A DNA stretch of 64,000 bases, taken from NCBI GenBank assembly GCA_050251815.1, contig JBFWMB010000009.1:1-64000 (forward strand), given 5' to 3'. The DNA comes from GWE2-40-63 sp050251815. GTDB taxonomy: Bacteria; Bacteroidota; Bacteroidia; Bacteroidales; SZUA-534. This document shows positions 48,254 to 57,530 of this stretch, in pieces. Each line of letters starts with the position of its first letter. Position 1 is the first letter of the stretch. The notes under the pieces are model-generated. The model saw only the letters and a list, made by a program, of their open reading frames with translations. It was not told where the DNA came from and did no database searches. The position numbers and the translations under genes are program-made.

Positions 48254-49137
48254 GTTACCTGAACCGATACGAAGCGTTTTTACAAAGACAAGGCATCAGT
48301 TACTTGCGTCAGGGCGATTTGTTGTTGCGTGAATACGGTTCCATCATCATACCTTTGGGTCCGGCGCTGGTTCCTGAACCACAAATTGAAATGAATACCG
48401 CTGCTGTTTTTAGTCATTTAAAAGGTAAGTTACTATGGTGGTCGTATCAAAAATCCGGATTTGAATCCAACGGCTGGTATGCCGTGATAAAGGACCGGCA
48501 CTTAGCAATCGATGAGTATCGGACAGCGAATATCCGCAATCAAATCAGAAAAGGTTTAAAAAGTTTTGAAATTAGACGAATTGCACCTGAATTGCTTGTT
48601 CATCAGGGCTATGTGATATATCAAAGTGCTTTTGCTGCCTATCAGTCCAAGGCTCCGCAGGATGAATCGGAATACCGCAAGTGCATGGAAATACTGCCGG
48701 AGTTTGATGATATTATTCACCCCATCGGGATTTTTTATGAGCAGCAACTTATTGGTTATTCACTTATTTACCGGTACGGAAGCCGCGAAGCCAATATTTC
48801 AGAGATACGCATACAACCCAAATTTAAGGACAAATACCCGTCGTATGCACTGTTTCATTGGATTTCGGAAGAATACCTGCTCAAGAAAAAAGTAGCCTAC
48901 ATAAGTGACGGTTACCGGAACCTGGTGCATGAAACGAACATTCAGGAATTATTAATCCGGAAATTCGGGTTCAAGAAACAGGGATTGTATCTCGAATGTG
49001 AGCTGAAGAAGCCCTATAATTTTTTGTTTAATAGCTTTTTGTCAGCTTTTTTAAGAAAACTTCCGTTAAGCGGTGTGAATGCCATTTACACTTTATTTGA
49101 GATTAAAAAACGACAACAAAAAAGGCTACCGAAGTAG
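48250..49137 (+). CDS. GNAT/FemAB-like acyltransferase-type protein of the polysaccharide locus
   Basis: The 295-residue protein has a C-terminal half that looks like a GNAT fold: IGIFYEQQLIGYSLIYRYGSREANISEIRIQPKFKDKYPSYALFHWISEEYLLKKKVAYISDG, with a possible acyl-CoA or aminoacyl-tRNA site. The N-terminal half is specific to this group. It starts with GTG overlapping the GT2 stop, so it is translationally coupled. It may add an acyl or aminoacyl group to the glycan. No close named family was recognised. Confidence 0.65.
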   Translation: MSYLNRYEAFLQRQGISYLRQGDLLLREYGSIIIPLGPALVPEPQIEMNTAAVFSHLKGKLLWWSYQKSGFESNGWYAVIKDRHLAIDEYRTANIRNQIRKGLKSFEIRRIAPELLVHQGYVIYQSAFAAYQSKAPQDESEYRKCMEILPEFDDIIHPIGIFYEQQLIGYSLIYRYGSREANISEIRIQPKFKDKYPSYALFHWISEEYLLKKKVAYISDGYRNLVHETNIQELLIRKFGFKKQGLYLECELKKPYNFLFNSFLSAFLRKLPLSGVNAIYTLFEIKKRQQKRLPK

Positions 49138-49145
49138 CCCTTTTG
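49118..49145 (-). terminator. Bidirectional terminator with a TTCG tetraloop
   Basis: The stem GGCTAC/GTAGCC has, on the minus strand, the very stable C(TTCG)G loop and is followed by six T. It terminates the chain-length gene ending at 49154 and on the plus strand includes the stop codon of the acyltransferase-like gene. Confidence 0.85.
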
Positions 49146-49153
49146 CGGTTATT

Positions 49154-50194
49154 TTATTCTTTTATAAACTGTAGTATTTCTTTTCTGTTACGCCAGAGCA
49201 GTGCAACCAGTAATCCCAGCAATAAACTTACAGCCAAATATTTTATACTCACTTTTTCTTCTTTTTCAATATTTACCGGATTGTTTACCGGAACAAACTT
49301 ACTGATAAAACGGAAGGGCTCGGTGTTAAGCTCCAAAGCCGTAATATTCTGGTGATTTTTGGTTTCAAGTCCTAAGGTTACGTCGTGCAACAAGCGGGTG
49401 GGTTTTTCTTCTTCCGGGGTGGTTGACAGAAGAATTTTATCAAAAGGAATCACACCTACATTTTTTTCCAGACGTTCTTTATCTTTAATAAAATACTCGT
49501 AGTATTTTAAGCTGTCGAGTATAGTCAACTCCGAATTGATGCGTTTGATTTCCGATTCCAGATTGCGTCTTTTTACTTCAGTTATTTGTTCCAGTCTGGG
49601 GTAGGTGTGAAGAAAAGATTCAAATTTGTTCTGAATGGTACCAATGTATTCCGGATGGTATATCAGTAATTGCACCAAAAAGCGATCATTTATCTTTTCT
49701 GCTGCATTAACCGTATCAGGTTCAAACTTGTTTTCATAATCCACCTCATCGGCTACTCCGTCTTTGTTTTTATCAATCAGCCAATAGGCATCAATGCTTT
49801 TAATGCTGGCTGCCTCGCTAACCGATAAGTTAAGCATCTGGCTCAAAGCAATGGAATCCTGGGTTTGACAAATAGTGCTAAGGGTATTGGTAAATTCAAT
49901 GAGATTCGAACTGCTTACCGTAAAAGTTTGAATGGTAGCATTGGTTCGGTAATAGGGTAAGCTTCGTTTAACCTGAAATTTACCAACAACTATACCAAGT
50001 AAAGCAAAAGCCAGCACTATATGAAAATTTTTCAGGCTGAATTTCAAACTTTCCTTGCCCGCTATAAAAATCCAGAAAAGAATTTTACCTATCAGGTTAA
50101 AGAATTTGCTAAACAGATTGCTGATGCCGTTTCCCATGCGTGAAAACAGTTCAATCAAATCAATCTCCTGTGGGGTATTCTTGTTTTCAGTCAT
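49154..50194 (-). CDS. wzz: Wzz-like chain-length determinant (polysaccharide co-polymerase)
   Basis: The 346-residue protein has an N-terminal amphipathic region, a membrane helix near 52-72 (FHIVLAFALLGIVVGKF) and a periplasmic domain with helices near 205-250 (LESEIKRINSELTILDSLKYYEYFI). A second membrane helix lies near 315-335 followed by a basic tail. This is the PCP topology, without a cytoplasmic tyrosine kinase. Near residue 140 the segment DKNKDGVADEVDYE fits an EF-hand-like calcium loop. It is transcribed toward the polysaccharide operon. Confidence 0.85.
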   Translation of the reverse strand: MTENKNTPQEIDLIELFSRMGNGISNLFSKFFNLIGKILFWIFIAGKESLKFSLKNFHIVLAFALLGIVVGKFQVKRSLPYYRTNATIQTFTVSSSNLIEFTNTLSTICQTQDSIALSQMLNLSVSEAASIKSIDAYWLIDKNKDGVADEVDYENKFEPDTVNAAEKINDRFLVQLLIYHPEYIGTIQNKFESFLHTYPRLEQITEVKRRNLESEIKRINSELTILDSLKYYEYFIKDKERLEKNVGVIPFDKILLSTTPEEEKPTRLLHDVTLGLETKNHQNITALELNTEPFRFISKFVPVNNPVNIEKEEKVSIKYLAVSLLLGLLVALLWRNRKEILQFIKE

Positions 50195-50217
50195 AATGTG
50201 ATTAATTAATTTAGGGC

Positions 50218-51087
50218 TTAAAAATATAAAATTTTAAGTAGTGCCTGAAAATTTTCTGCTTTTGTTTTTTCAGCGTTCATTTCGTAATAAACAATAATGC
50301 TTTTAATTAATAAAATTATGGTATCGAGATTTGAACTTGCCTGAAAATAGGCTGCTTTATTCTCGAGTCGTTGTTGTTTTATAAACTGGTCAATTTCTTT
50401 TTTTCCAAAAACCACGCCTTTATTAAACGGATTGATGTAAAACAGAATCCCCTCGTTGGGTTCATTTTCAAATACCTGTTTGTGGGGATCTTTATAACAT
50501 AGGATAAAATTTTTGGGTAAAGCCACACCATAAACTGGTAAGCCTAATTGCTGACATAGTCCGGCATATAATATGGCCAGCATAATGGGTGAGCCTTTAC
50601 GGTTTTCGAGCAGGTGATTAATAAAATTACTTTGTGCGCTGTTTTGAAAAGTACTGCTGCGCGAGAATTTGTGAATATCGTATACAATGTGATTGATGAT
50701 CTTAATTTTTTCCAATGCGGTTAAATTGTCATTCAATTCCAGCCAGACATCCGTTTTTAAGTTTTCCACCTGGTCTCTTAACTCCGGAATATTTAACTCA
50801 TGATACTGAAATTTGGCAATAATTAAGGCTGCTTCAATCAGGTCGTGTGTTTCAGATTTTATCCATTGATTGAGTTGATTCTTAACATCATTTTGATATA
50901 TATCGTCAATAATATTTTCGATACGGGTTTGAAACAGCGAATCAAGATTATTTTCCCAGGCTTTTTCAAGACTGGGAATTACATCGAGACCCAGCTGATT
51001 CAATTTAATCCGGATGGCTTCGAAAACTGAAGCATCCGGATCATCGAGTAATTTTATTAAAGAATCAATCTCTTTTAAATTCATCAT
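50218..51087 (-). CDS. Transglutaminase-like (SirB1-type) protein
   Basis: The 289-residue protein has an N-terminal helical repeat region (LDDPDASVFEAIRIKLNQLG). The SirB1/transglutaminase-like core follows: NHIVYDIHKFSRSSTFQN near 130, NFINHLLENRKGSPIMLAILYAGLCQQLGLPVYGVALPKNFIL near 152-195. The catalytic-type Cys would be in AGLCQQLG and the His/Asn position in PKNF. It is cytoplasmic and of unknown substrate. It lies 5 bases downstream of the uridine phosphorylase gene and is probably co-transcribed. Confidence 0.85.
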   Translation of the reverse strand: MMNLKEIDSLIKLLDDPDASVFEAIRIKLNQLGLDVIPSLEKAWENNLDSLFQTRIENIIDDIYQNDVKNQLNQWIKSETHDLIEAALIIAKFQYHELNIPELRDQVENLKTDVWLELNDNLTALEKIKIINHIVYDIHKFSRSSTFQNSAQSNFINHLLENRKGSPIMLAILYAGLCQQLGLPVYGVALPKNFILCYKDPHKQVFENEPNEGILFYINPFNKGVVFGKKEIDQFIKQQRLENKAAYFQASSNLDTIILLIKSIIVYYEMNAEKTKAENFQALLKILYF

Positions 51088-51092
51088 TGTTT

Positions 51093-51965
51093 TTAGGCCG
51101 TAAGACGCTTCAGTACTTTTTCAATCAATGCTTTAACCGAAGTTTTATAATCGTTGCTGTATTCGCCCCGTTTACGATTAGCAATAATATTGCAAACGGT
51201 AACTGCATTATGTCCTAATAGAGCCGATAGCCCGTAAATTGCCGAGCATTCCATTTCATAGTTGGTTATTTTTTTTCCGCTGGCATCAAAAGCCGATATT
51301 TTTTCATTGATCTCGGCATCCTGAATGGGTAAACGTAAAACGCGCCCCTGAGGTCCATAAAATCCGGGAGCCGAAATGGTAATACCCTGACGCATATCAA
51401 AACCCACTTTTTGCAGCAATTCGTTGGAACTGGGCACAAAGTAAGGATCGGTAAGTTGTGGGTTCCAGTTCATAAAATCTTTAAACGCCTGCTCCATTTC
51501 AAGGTTTGAAACCTGATTCCGGTTGGCATAATAGTTTAACAAACCATCAAAACCAATGGCCCATTCTGAAATAACCGGTGTATCCACCGGAATATCGGCC
51601 TGCAATGCACCTGATGTTCCAATGCGAATCAAGTTAAGTCGGGTATGTTCTTTTTTGGGCAATCGGGTAGTTAAATCAATGTTTACCAAGGCATCGAGTT
51701 CGTTAACTACAATGTCGATGTTATCGGTTCCTATGCCGGTCGATATTACGCTGATGCGTTTTCCGTTAAGGGTTCCGGTATGGGTAATGAATTCCCGGTT
51801 TTGTTTTTTAACTTCAATGGAGTCAAAAAAACTTGAAACAACTTCTACACGATCCTGATCTCCCACTAAAATAATGGTATCGGCAATATCTTCAGGTTTT
51901 AAAAGTAGATGAAAAATACTTCCATCGTTATTGATTATTAATTCCGATTCTGCAATTCTGTTCAT
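51093..51965 (-). CDS. udp: Uridine phosphorylase-family nucleoside phosphorylase
   Basis: The 290-residue protein has the phosphorylase fold with ILVGDQDRVEVVSSFFD near 34, ISTGIGTDNIDIVVNELDAL near 72 and the phosphate/nucleoside site RIGTSGALQADIPV near 114. The substrate Glu lies in TNYEMECSAIYGLSALLGH near 233. It splits uridine or a related nucleoside to base and ribose-1-phosphate. ATG 51965 was chosen because homologues start close before ESELIINNDGSI; an upstream ATG at 52013 would add 16 unusual residues. Confidence 0.9.
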   Translation of the reverse strand: MNRIAESELIINNDGSIFHLLLKPEDIADTIILVGDQDRVEVVSSFFDSIEVKKQNREFITHTGTLNGKRISVISTGIGTDNIDIVVNELDALVNIDLTTRLPKKEHTRLNLIRIGTSGALQADIPVDTPVISEWAIGFDGLLNYYANRNQVSNLEMEQAFKDFMNWNPQLTDPYFVPSSNELLQKVGFDMRQGITISAPGFYGPQGRVLRLPIQDAEINEKISAFDASGKKITNYEMECSAIYGLSALLGHNAVTVCNIIANRKRGEYSNDYKTSVKALIEKVLKRLTA

Positions 51966-52015
51966 GATGTTGATTAATTTTGGTAAGGTGTTCAATAAAA
52001 TATTATGTGCCATTA

Positions 52016-52047
52016 TTTAGCACGGTGTTAATTAAATCTTATTTTTG
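52016..52047 (+). promoter_or_regulatory. Promoter of the universal stress protein gene
   Basis: TATTTTTG at 52040-52047 is an exact -7 box, with TTTAG 19 bases upstream as a weak -33. It is 31 bases before the ATG. Confidence 0.5.
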
Positions 52048-52078
52048 TAAAAAATGAATCCAAAAGTAGAAAAAAATT

Positions 52079-52954
52079 ATGGATACAGCAACCAATCACT
52101 ATCTCGTTCCTGTCGACTTTTCCGATAAAGCAGTTTTTGGCCTGCAGATGGCTTCAAAAATGCTGAATCTTTTGGGTGGAAAAGTTACGGTTATTAATGT
52201 TTTAAAGGGAGTTGACCCCATTTATTCCGATTTTTTTGAAGATGAAGAAAGGGAACTGCTGTTAACAAAATTGCGGCTGCATTTGCGTCGGTTTTGTGAG
52301 AAATATATTGACACCTCCCGCTTTGAATTAAACTGTGTGATTGAAAAAGGAAAACGCTGCGAAACCATTCTAAGTAAAGCCGACGAAATTCAGGCAAGTT
52401 TTATTGTAATGGGAACCAGCACCATCGATAATATTAAAAAATGGATTATCGGAACCAATGCTTTACGTGTGGTTACCGAAGCCAATTGTCCGGTTATCAC
52501 ACTTAAAGAAGCACCTACTGACGATAAAATTGAACGCATAATTTTACCGATGGATATCACCAAAGAGGGGCGCGAAAAAGTGGTGAATGCGGTACATTGG
52601 GCCAAAGCTTTAAATGCTGAGATTCATGTGGTATCGGCTTATACCCTCAACGACGACAGTATTTTTACCCGCTTGCAAACACAGCAAAAGCAAGTGGTAA
52701 ATTTTATTGAGGAACGGGGAGTTAAATGTGTGTCAAAGCTTTTCAAAGTCGACGATCGGGTTGATGCACTTCTCGAATATATTGAAAACAATAAGGGGGA
52801 TTTAGTGGTTATAACAACACATGAACAACTTGAAATTGTGAAGTTTTTTATGGGTTCATTTGCCAAAAGTATTATGCGTGGCAGTAAAGTGCCGGTAATA
52901 AGCATGGTTCCCAAAATTAAACATCACCTGGTATTTAAAATGCCAGCTACATAA
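52079..52954 (+). CDS. Universal stress protein, two tandem UspA domains
   Basis: The 291-residue protein has two UspA folds. The first is in residues 3-142 (YLVPVDFSDKAVFGLQMASKML...FIVMGTSTIDNIKKWIIGTNALRVV). The second is in residues 152-280 (RIILPMDITKEGREKVVNAVHWAKAL...LVVITTHEQLEIVKFFMGSFAKSIMRGSKVPVISM). The first carries the Gly-rich ATP-binding loop typical of nucleotide-binding Usps; the second is degenerate. It is probably co-transcribed with the SPFH gene 29 bases downstream. Confidence 0.93.
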   Translation: MDTATNHYLVPVDFSDKAVFGLQMASKMLNLLGGKVTVINVLKGVDPIYSDFFEDEERELLLTKLRLHLRRFCEKYIDTSRFELNCVIEKGKRCETILSKADEIQASFIVMGTSTIDNIKKWIIGTNALRVVTEANCPVITLKEAPTDDKIERIILPMDITKEGREKVVNAVHWAKALNAEIHVVSAYTLNDDSIFTRLQTQQKQVVNFIEERGVKCVSKLFKVDDRVDALLEYIENNKGDLVVITTHEQLEIVKFFMGSFAKSIMRGSKVPVISMVPKIKHHLVFKMPAT

Positions 52955-52983
52955 TACGTGTATACATTTTAAAATAATATATA

Positions 52984-53796
52984 ATGAAAAAACCACAAAG
53001 TCTTGTAATTGCCGGTTTGGCAGTTTTTTTAGTAGTCATTTTGTTAGGAAACCGTTTGTTTGTGACTTTAGATCAAACCGAACGGGGTGTATTGTTCAAA
53101 CCTTTTGGAGGTGGATTGGAAAAAGAAAATATTTATGGACCAGGTTTTCATATGATAGCTCCATGGAATAAAATTTACTTATACAATGTTGAGGAGCAAA
53201 AAGCAGAAGAACCCATGGATGTACTCGATAAAAATGGTCTATCAATAAATATTGATGTTACAGTTCGTTATTTTCCTATTGAATCGCGCATTGGTTATTT
53301 GTACGAAGGATTTAAACTCGATTATGCCAACCGTTTGGTAATCCCTGAAATACGCTCTACCGTGCGTCAGGTTGCCGGACGTTATACTGCAGAGGAAATC
53401 TATTCAACAAAACGCTCCGAAGTTGAAAAAGCAATTATCGATGAGGCCGGAGCTAAACTTAAAGAGAATAACATTCAAATGACCGCCTTGCTTATTCGTT
53501 CAATTAATTTACCCAACGATATCAAACGCGCTATTGAATCGAAATTAACGCAAGAGCAGGAAGCCTTAGCCTATCAGTTTAAATTGGAAAAAGAAAAAGC
53601 TGAGGCTGAACGTAAGCGCATTGCAGCCGAAGGTGAAGCCCGGGCCAATAAAATTATCAATTCAAGTTTGACCCCTGAATTATTGCGTATGCGTGGTATT
53701 GAAGCTACTTTGGATTTGGCCAAATCGCAAAATGCCAAAGTGGTTGTAGTGGGTAGCGGAAAAGATGGTTTGCCTCTTATTCTAGGTAACAACTAA
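52984..53796 (+). CDS. Prohibitin-like SPFH/band-7 membrane protein
   Basis: The 270-residue protein has an N-terminal membrane helix (VIAGLAVFLVVILLGN) and the SPFH domain with QTERGVLFKPFGGGL, YGPGFHMIAPWNKIYLYNVEEQ and VRYFPIESRIGYLYEGF. A conserved VRQVAGRYTAEEIYSTKR segment follows near 127. A Lys/Glu/Ala coiled coil ends in AEGEARANKIINSSL near 215. Prohibitin-like proteins form ring oligomers in the cytoplasmic membrane, often around FtsH-like proteases. A terminator follows. Confidence 0.93.
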   Translation: MKKPQSLVIAGLAVFLVVILLGNRLFVTLDQTERGVLFKPFGGGLEKENIYGPGFHMIAPWNKIYLYNVEEQKAEEPMDVLDKNGLSINIDVTVRYFPIESRIGYLYEGFKLDYANRLVIPEIRSTVRQVAGRYTAEEIYSTKRSEVEKAIIDEAGAKLKENNIQMTALLIRSINLPNDIKRAIESKLTQEQEALAYQFKLEKEKAEAERKRIAAEGEARANKIINSSLTPELLRMRGIEATLDLAKSQNAKVVVVGSGKDGLPLILGNN

Positions 53797-53813
53797 ACGT
53801 TTAAGTATAAATT

Positions 53814-53853
53814 AAAAGCCGGATGTTTTTATAAAAGACATCCGGCTTTTTTT
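53814..53853 (+). terminator. Terminator after the SPFH gene, bidirectional
   Basis: The 9-bp stem GCCGGATGT/ACATCCGGC is flanked by A- and T-runs, with an 11-base loop. It lies between the SPFH gene and the converging uvrA gene. Confidence 0.85.
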
Positions 53854-53916
53854 CAACCCGCCCTTTTTAGCCTGGTTATTATGGCCTGCAACACCTGCTT
53901 GTTGTCAAAGCTGCTT

Positions 53917-56745
53917 TCATTGAAGCTTTTCAGCCAGAAATTTTCCTGTGTATGATTCCTTGCACTGAACCAAAGCTTCAGGTGTGCCTTCAAATACCAG
54001 GTGGCCGCCTTTTTTACCTCCAACGGGGCCCAAATCAATTACCCAGTCGGCATTTTTTATAATCTCCGGATTGTGTTCTACCACAACAATGGAATTTCCT
54101 TTCTCGATAAGTGCATTGAACGATTTTAACAGGTTGTTAATGTCGTGAAAATGCAATCCGGTGGTGGGTTCATCAAAGATAAACAACATGGGTTGTTCAT
54201 CGCGTTCTTTGCTTAAAAACGATGCCAGTTTTATCCGCTGGCTTTCACCGCCACTAAGCGTGCTCGACGATTGTCCCAGTTTTACATAGCCCAAGCCCAC
54301 ATCGATAAGGGTTTGTAGCTTTTTGGTAATTTTTTTTGTGGTGCCCGTTGCTTTATCGCTGAAAAATTCCATGGCTTCTTCGACGGTCATATCAAGCACA
54401 TCAAAAATGTTTTTACGATGGTAAGTTACTTCAAGTACATCGGGTTTAAAACGCTTTCCCTTACAGCTTTCACATACCAATTCAATATCGGCCATAAACT
54501 GCATCTCAACCTTAATGGTTCCTTCGCCCTGGCATTCTTCGCAACGTCCGCCATCGATATTAAACGAGAAATGAGAGGGTTTATAGCCCATCAGTTTAGC
54601 AGCTTTTTGTTCGGAATACAGCTTGCGTATCTCATCATAGGCTTTTATATAGGTAACCGGATTCGATCGCGATGATTTCCCGATGGGATTCTGGTCAACA
54701 AACTCCACATCGCTTATTAAATGCATGTCGCCCGATAATTTATCGAAGTGTCCGGTTTCCTCTCCGTATCCGCCATAATACTTTTTTAACGAAGTATAGA
54801 ATACTTTTTTAATCAGCGACGATTTTCCTGAACCCGAAACTCCCGTAACTACGGTGAGTGTGTTAAGCGGAAATTTTACCCCGATGTTTTTCAGGTTGTT
54901 CTCGCGGGCGCCTTCTACTTTTAAATAGTTGTTCCATTTTCGGCGCATTTTGGGAACCGGAATTTGCATGTCGCCGCTTAAATAGCGGGTGGTTAAACTA
55001 TTGGTGGCAAGCATCAATTGCTGATGATTTCCCTGAAAAACCACTTCGCCACCCAAACGACCGGCCAGCGGACCAATATCAATAATTTCGTCGGCAGCAC
55101 GGATAATATCTTCATCGTGTTCAACCACAACCACAGTATTTCCCATTTGTTGCAGTTTGCGAAGTACCTGAATTAATAGTTCGGTGTCTTTTGAATGAAG
55201 CCCGATACTGGGTTCATCGAGAATATACAGGGAACCTACCAGGCTGCTGCCCAGCGAAGTGGCAAGGTTAATGCGTTGCGATTCTCCGCCTGAAAGAGTT
55301 GATGACAAGCGGTTTAGTGTAAGGTAGCCCAGGCCGACATCCATTAAAAACTGTATGCGGTTCTTGATTTCGATGAAAAGTCGTTCGGCAATTTTTTTAT
55401 CGTGGGCATCGAGTTCGATACCAGCAATAAATTGAGCCAGTTCATCGATGGGTAAACTTACCAGTTCTGAAATGGCTTTGTCGGCAACTTTAATGTAATT
55501 GCTTTCTTTTTTTAATCTTTTTCCTTTGCATTCGGGGCAGGTGGTACGACCGCGGTAGCGCGACAGCATGACACGGTACTGAATTTTATAGCTGTTTTCT
55601 TCCAAAAAAGTAAAAAAGCGATGTAATCCTTCAAAATAGCAGTTCCCATTCCATAAAACTTCCATTTCGGCATCACTTAACTGATTCACCGGTTTATGAA
55701 TGGGAAAATTAAACTTTGAAGCATTCATAATAAGCGCATCTTTCCATTCGCTCATTTTTTCTCCACGCCAACAGGCCACAGCATCGTCGTAAATCGAAAG
55801 GCTTTTATTGGGAATTACCAAATCTTCATCAATGCCAATGGTCATTCCAAAACCCTCGCAGCGCGGACAGGCTCCTAGGGGATTATTGAAACTAAAGGTG
55901 TGAACGCTCGGTTCTTCGAATACAATTCCGTCGGCTTCGAATTGATTTGAAAATATTTGTTCTGTTGTGCTGTTTTCCAGCAAAACCCGAACAATACACG
56001 TTCCGTGACCCTCAAAAAATGCAGTTTGTGCCGAATCGGCAATCCGACTGATGGTGTCGCTTTCCGGGTTAACGACTACCCGGTCGATTACAATATTTTT
56101 GGCTTTTACTTTTTTTGAAAAGTCGAAATCTTCAATTTGAATTATTTCATCGTTAATTTCAATGCGTGAAAATCCCTGTTGTTTAAGTATATCAAGGGTT
56201 TGTTCCAGCGGTCTGTCGTTTTGTTGTTTCAGTGGAGCTAAAATCAAAGCTCTGGTTCCTTCGGGAAATGATTGAAGGTAATCGACCACGTCTTCAGCAT
56301 GTTGTTTTTTTACCAGTTGTCCTGAAATGGGCGAATAGGTTTTTCCAATACGGGCATACAATAATTTAAGGTAGTCGTAAATCTCAGTCGATGTACCTAC
56401 CGTAGAACGTGGATTTCGTGTATTGACTTTTTGCTCTATGGCAATGGCTGGTGGAATGCCCTTAATAAAATCAACTTCAGGTTTGTTAACGCGACCTAAA
56501 AATTGTCGGGCATACGACGACAAACTTTCTACATAGCGGCGCTGTCCTTCGGCGTAAAGTGTGTCGAAAGCCAACGACGATTTTCCACTGCCCGATAATC
56601 CGGTAACTACTATCAGTTTGTTCAGTGGAATTTTTAATGAAATGTTTTTTAGGTTGTGAACCCGGGCACCTTTAATCTCAATGTATTTTTGTTTGGAAAC
56701 TTCCTGACTCATGCTTATATCTTGATATTTTACTGGCTTTTCCAT
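53917..56745 (-). CDS. uvrA: Excinuclease ABC subunit A
   Basis: The 942-residue protein has two ABC ATPase units. Walker A motifs are TGLSGSGKSSLAFDTLYAEGQ near 48 and TGVSGSGKSSLIKKVF near 630. ABC signatures are LSGGESQRINLA near 485 and LSGGESQRIKLA near 825. The Cys-rich modules (CPRCEGFG, CPECKGKR and CEECQGEG...CESCKGKRF) bind zinc. It finds DNA lesions in nucleotide excision repair with UvrB and UvrC. The start may instead be the Met 11 codons later. Confidence 0.97.
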   Translation of the reverse strand: MEKPVKYQDISMSQEVSKQKYIEIKGARVHNLKNISLKIPLNKLIVVTGLSGSGKSSLAFDTLYAEGQRRYVESLSSYARQFLGRVNKPEVDFIKGIPPAIAIEQKVNTRNPRSTVGTSTEIYDYLKLLYARIGKTYSPISGQLVKKQHAEDVVDYLQSFPEGTRALILAPLKQQNDRPLEQTLDILKQQGFSRIEINDEIIQIEDFDFSKKVKAKNIVIDRVVVNPESDTISRIADSAQTAFFEGHGTCIVRVLLENSTTEQIFSNQFEADGIVFEEPSVHTFSFNNPLGACPRCEGFGMTIGIDEDLVIPNKSLSIYDDAVACWRGEKMSEWKDALIMNASKFNFPIHKPVNQLSDAEMEVLWNGNCYFEGLHRFFTFLEENSYKIQYRVMLSRYRGRTTCPECKGKRLKKESNYIKVADKAISELVSLPIDELAQFIAGIELDAHDKKIAERLFIEIKNRIQFLMDVGLGYLTLNRLSSTLSGGESQRINLATSLGSSLVGSLYILDEPSIGLHSKDTELLIQVLRKLQQMGNTVVVVEHDEDIIRAADEIIDIGPLAGRLGGEVVFQGNHQQLMLATNSLTTRYLSGDMQIPVPKMRRKWNNYLKVEGARENNLKNIGVKFPLNTLTVVTGVSGSGKSSLIKKVFYTSLKKYYGGYGEETGHFDKLSGDMHLISDVEFVDQNPIGKSSRSNPVTYIKAYDEIRKLYSEQKAAKLMGYKPSHFSFNIDGGRCEECQGEGTIKVEMQFMADIELVCESCKGKRFKPDVLEVTYHRKNIFDVLDMTVEEAMEFFSDKATGTTKKITKKLQTLIDVGLGYVKLGQSSSTLSGGESQRIKLASFLSKERDEQPMLFIFDEPTTGLHFHDINNLLKSFNALIEKGNSIVVVEHNPEIIKNADWVIDLGPVGGKKGGHLVFEGTPEALVQCKESYTGKFLAEKLQ

Positions 56746-56830
56746 TTGCCGGCATAGACTATTTTAACTTCGAATTGCAAAGATTGTTTATTTTTTTTCG
56801 ATGTGGATTAGGATTGGTATATTTTTTTAA

Positions 56831-56838
56831 TATATTTG
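56831..56838 (+). promoter_or_regulatory. -7 box (TATATTTG) of the ECF sigma gene
   Basis: An exact TAnnTTTG match leaves a leader of about 85 bases that contains two AAGGAGG sequences, one at 56870-56876 and one just before the ATG. Confidence 0.45.
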
Positions 56839-56927
56839 TTGCTATTGAAATAAATAATTACTTAAAAACCAAGGAGGACTGCTTATAGAAACATAATTAC
56901 ACTTGATTATAAATAAAGGAGGTAATT

Positions 56928-57530
56928 ATGAGTATTCATAATCATAGCGATTATGATTTGATTAAGCAGTATCTTGGTGGACAAGCATCCAGCCTCGAAG
57001 TCTTAATAAATCGACACAAAAACAAAGTTTATTCCTACATTTTAATGGTTGTTAGAAGTCGTGAATTGGCCGAAGACATTTTTCAGGATACTTTTATTAA
57101 AGTTATTAAATCGCTAAATAGTGGAACTTACAAGGAAGAAGGCCGCTTTGTTTCGTGGGTAATGCGTATTGCTCATAACTTAATTATCGATTTTTACCGC
57201 AAAGATAAGCACCTGAAAACGGTTTCAGACGATCAGACAGATGTTCCTTTGTTTAATTCAGCAAAATTTTCGGATGCCACCATTGAGGAAGAATTGGTCA
57301 TGGACCAGATTCACCACGATGTGAAAAAGCTGGTTGAATTGCTTCCCGATGAGCAAAAGGAGGTAGTGTTATTACGCTACTATTATAATTTGAGCTTTAA
57401 GGAAATTGCTGAACATACTCAGGTAAGTATCAACACGGCGCTGGGACGGATGCGCTACGCCATTCTGAATTTACGAAAACTAATGGAGCAATCAAAGGTC
57501 GATTTGGTTTCACAAAGTTTTATGTTCTAG
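56928..57530 (+). CDS. ECF-type RNA polymerase sigma-70 factor
   Basis: The 200-residue protein has sigma region 2 (VINR-like LEVLINRHKNKVYSYILMVVRSRELAEDIFQDTFIKVIKSL, residues 20-62, and WVMRIAHNLIIDFYR near 80). Sigma region 4 is LLPDEQKEVVLLRYYYNLSFKEIAEHTQVSINTALGRMRYAILNLRKLM, residues 138-188. No anti-sigma factor gene is adjacent. A strong AAAGGAGG ribosome binding site 7 bases before the ATG is unusual for this phylum and suggests efficient translation. Confidence 0.93.
   Translation: MSIHNHSDYDLIKQYLGGQASSLEVLINRHKNKVYSYILMVVRSRELAEDIFQDTFIKVIKSLNSGTYKEEGRFVSWVMRIAHNLIIDFYRKDKHLKTVSDDQTDVPLFNSAKFSDATIEEELVMDQIHHDVKKLVELLPDEQKEVVLLRYYYNLSFKEIAEHTQVSINTALGRMRYAILNLRKLMEQSKVDLVSQSFMF

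Noticed and set aside
49143..49355. 70-codon plus-strand frame after the acyltransferase-like gene
   Set aside because: It is antisense to the Wzz-like gene, which has clear topology and its own terminator.
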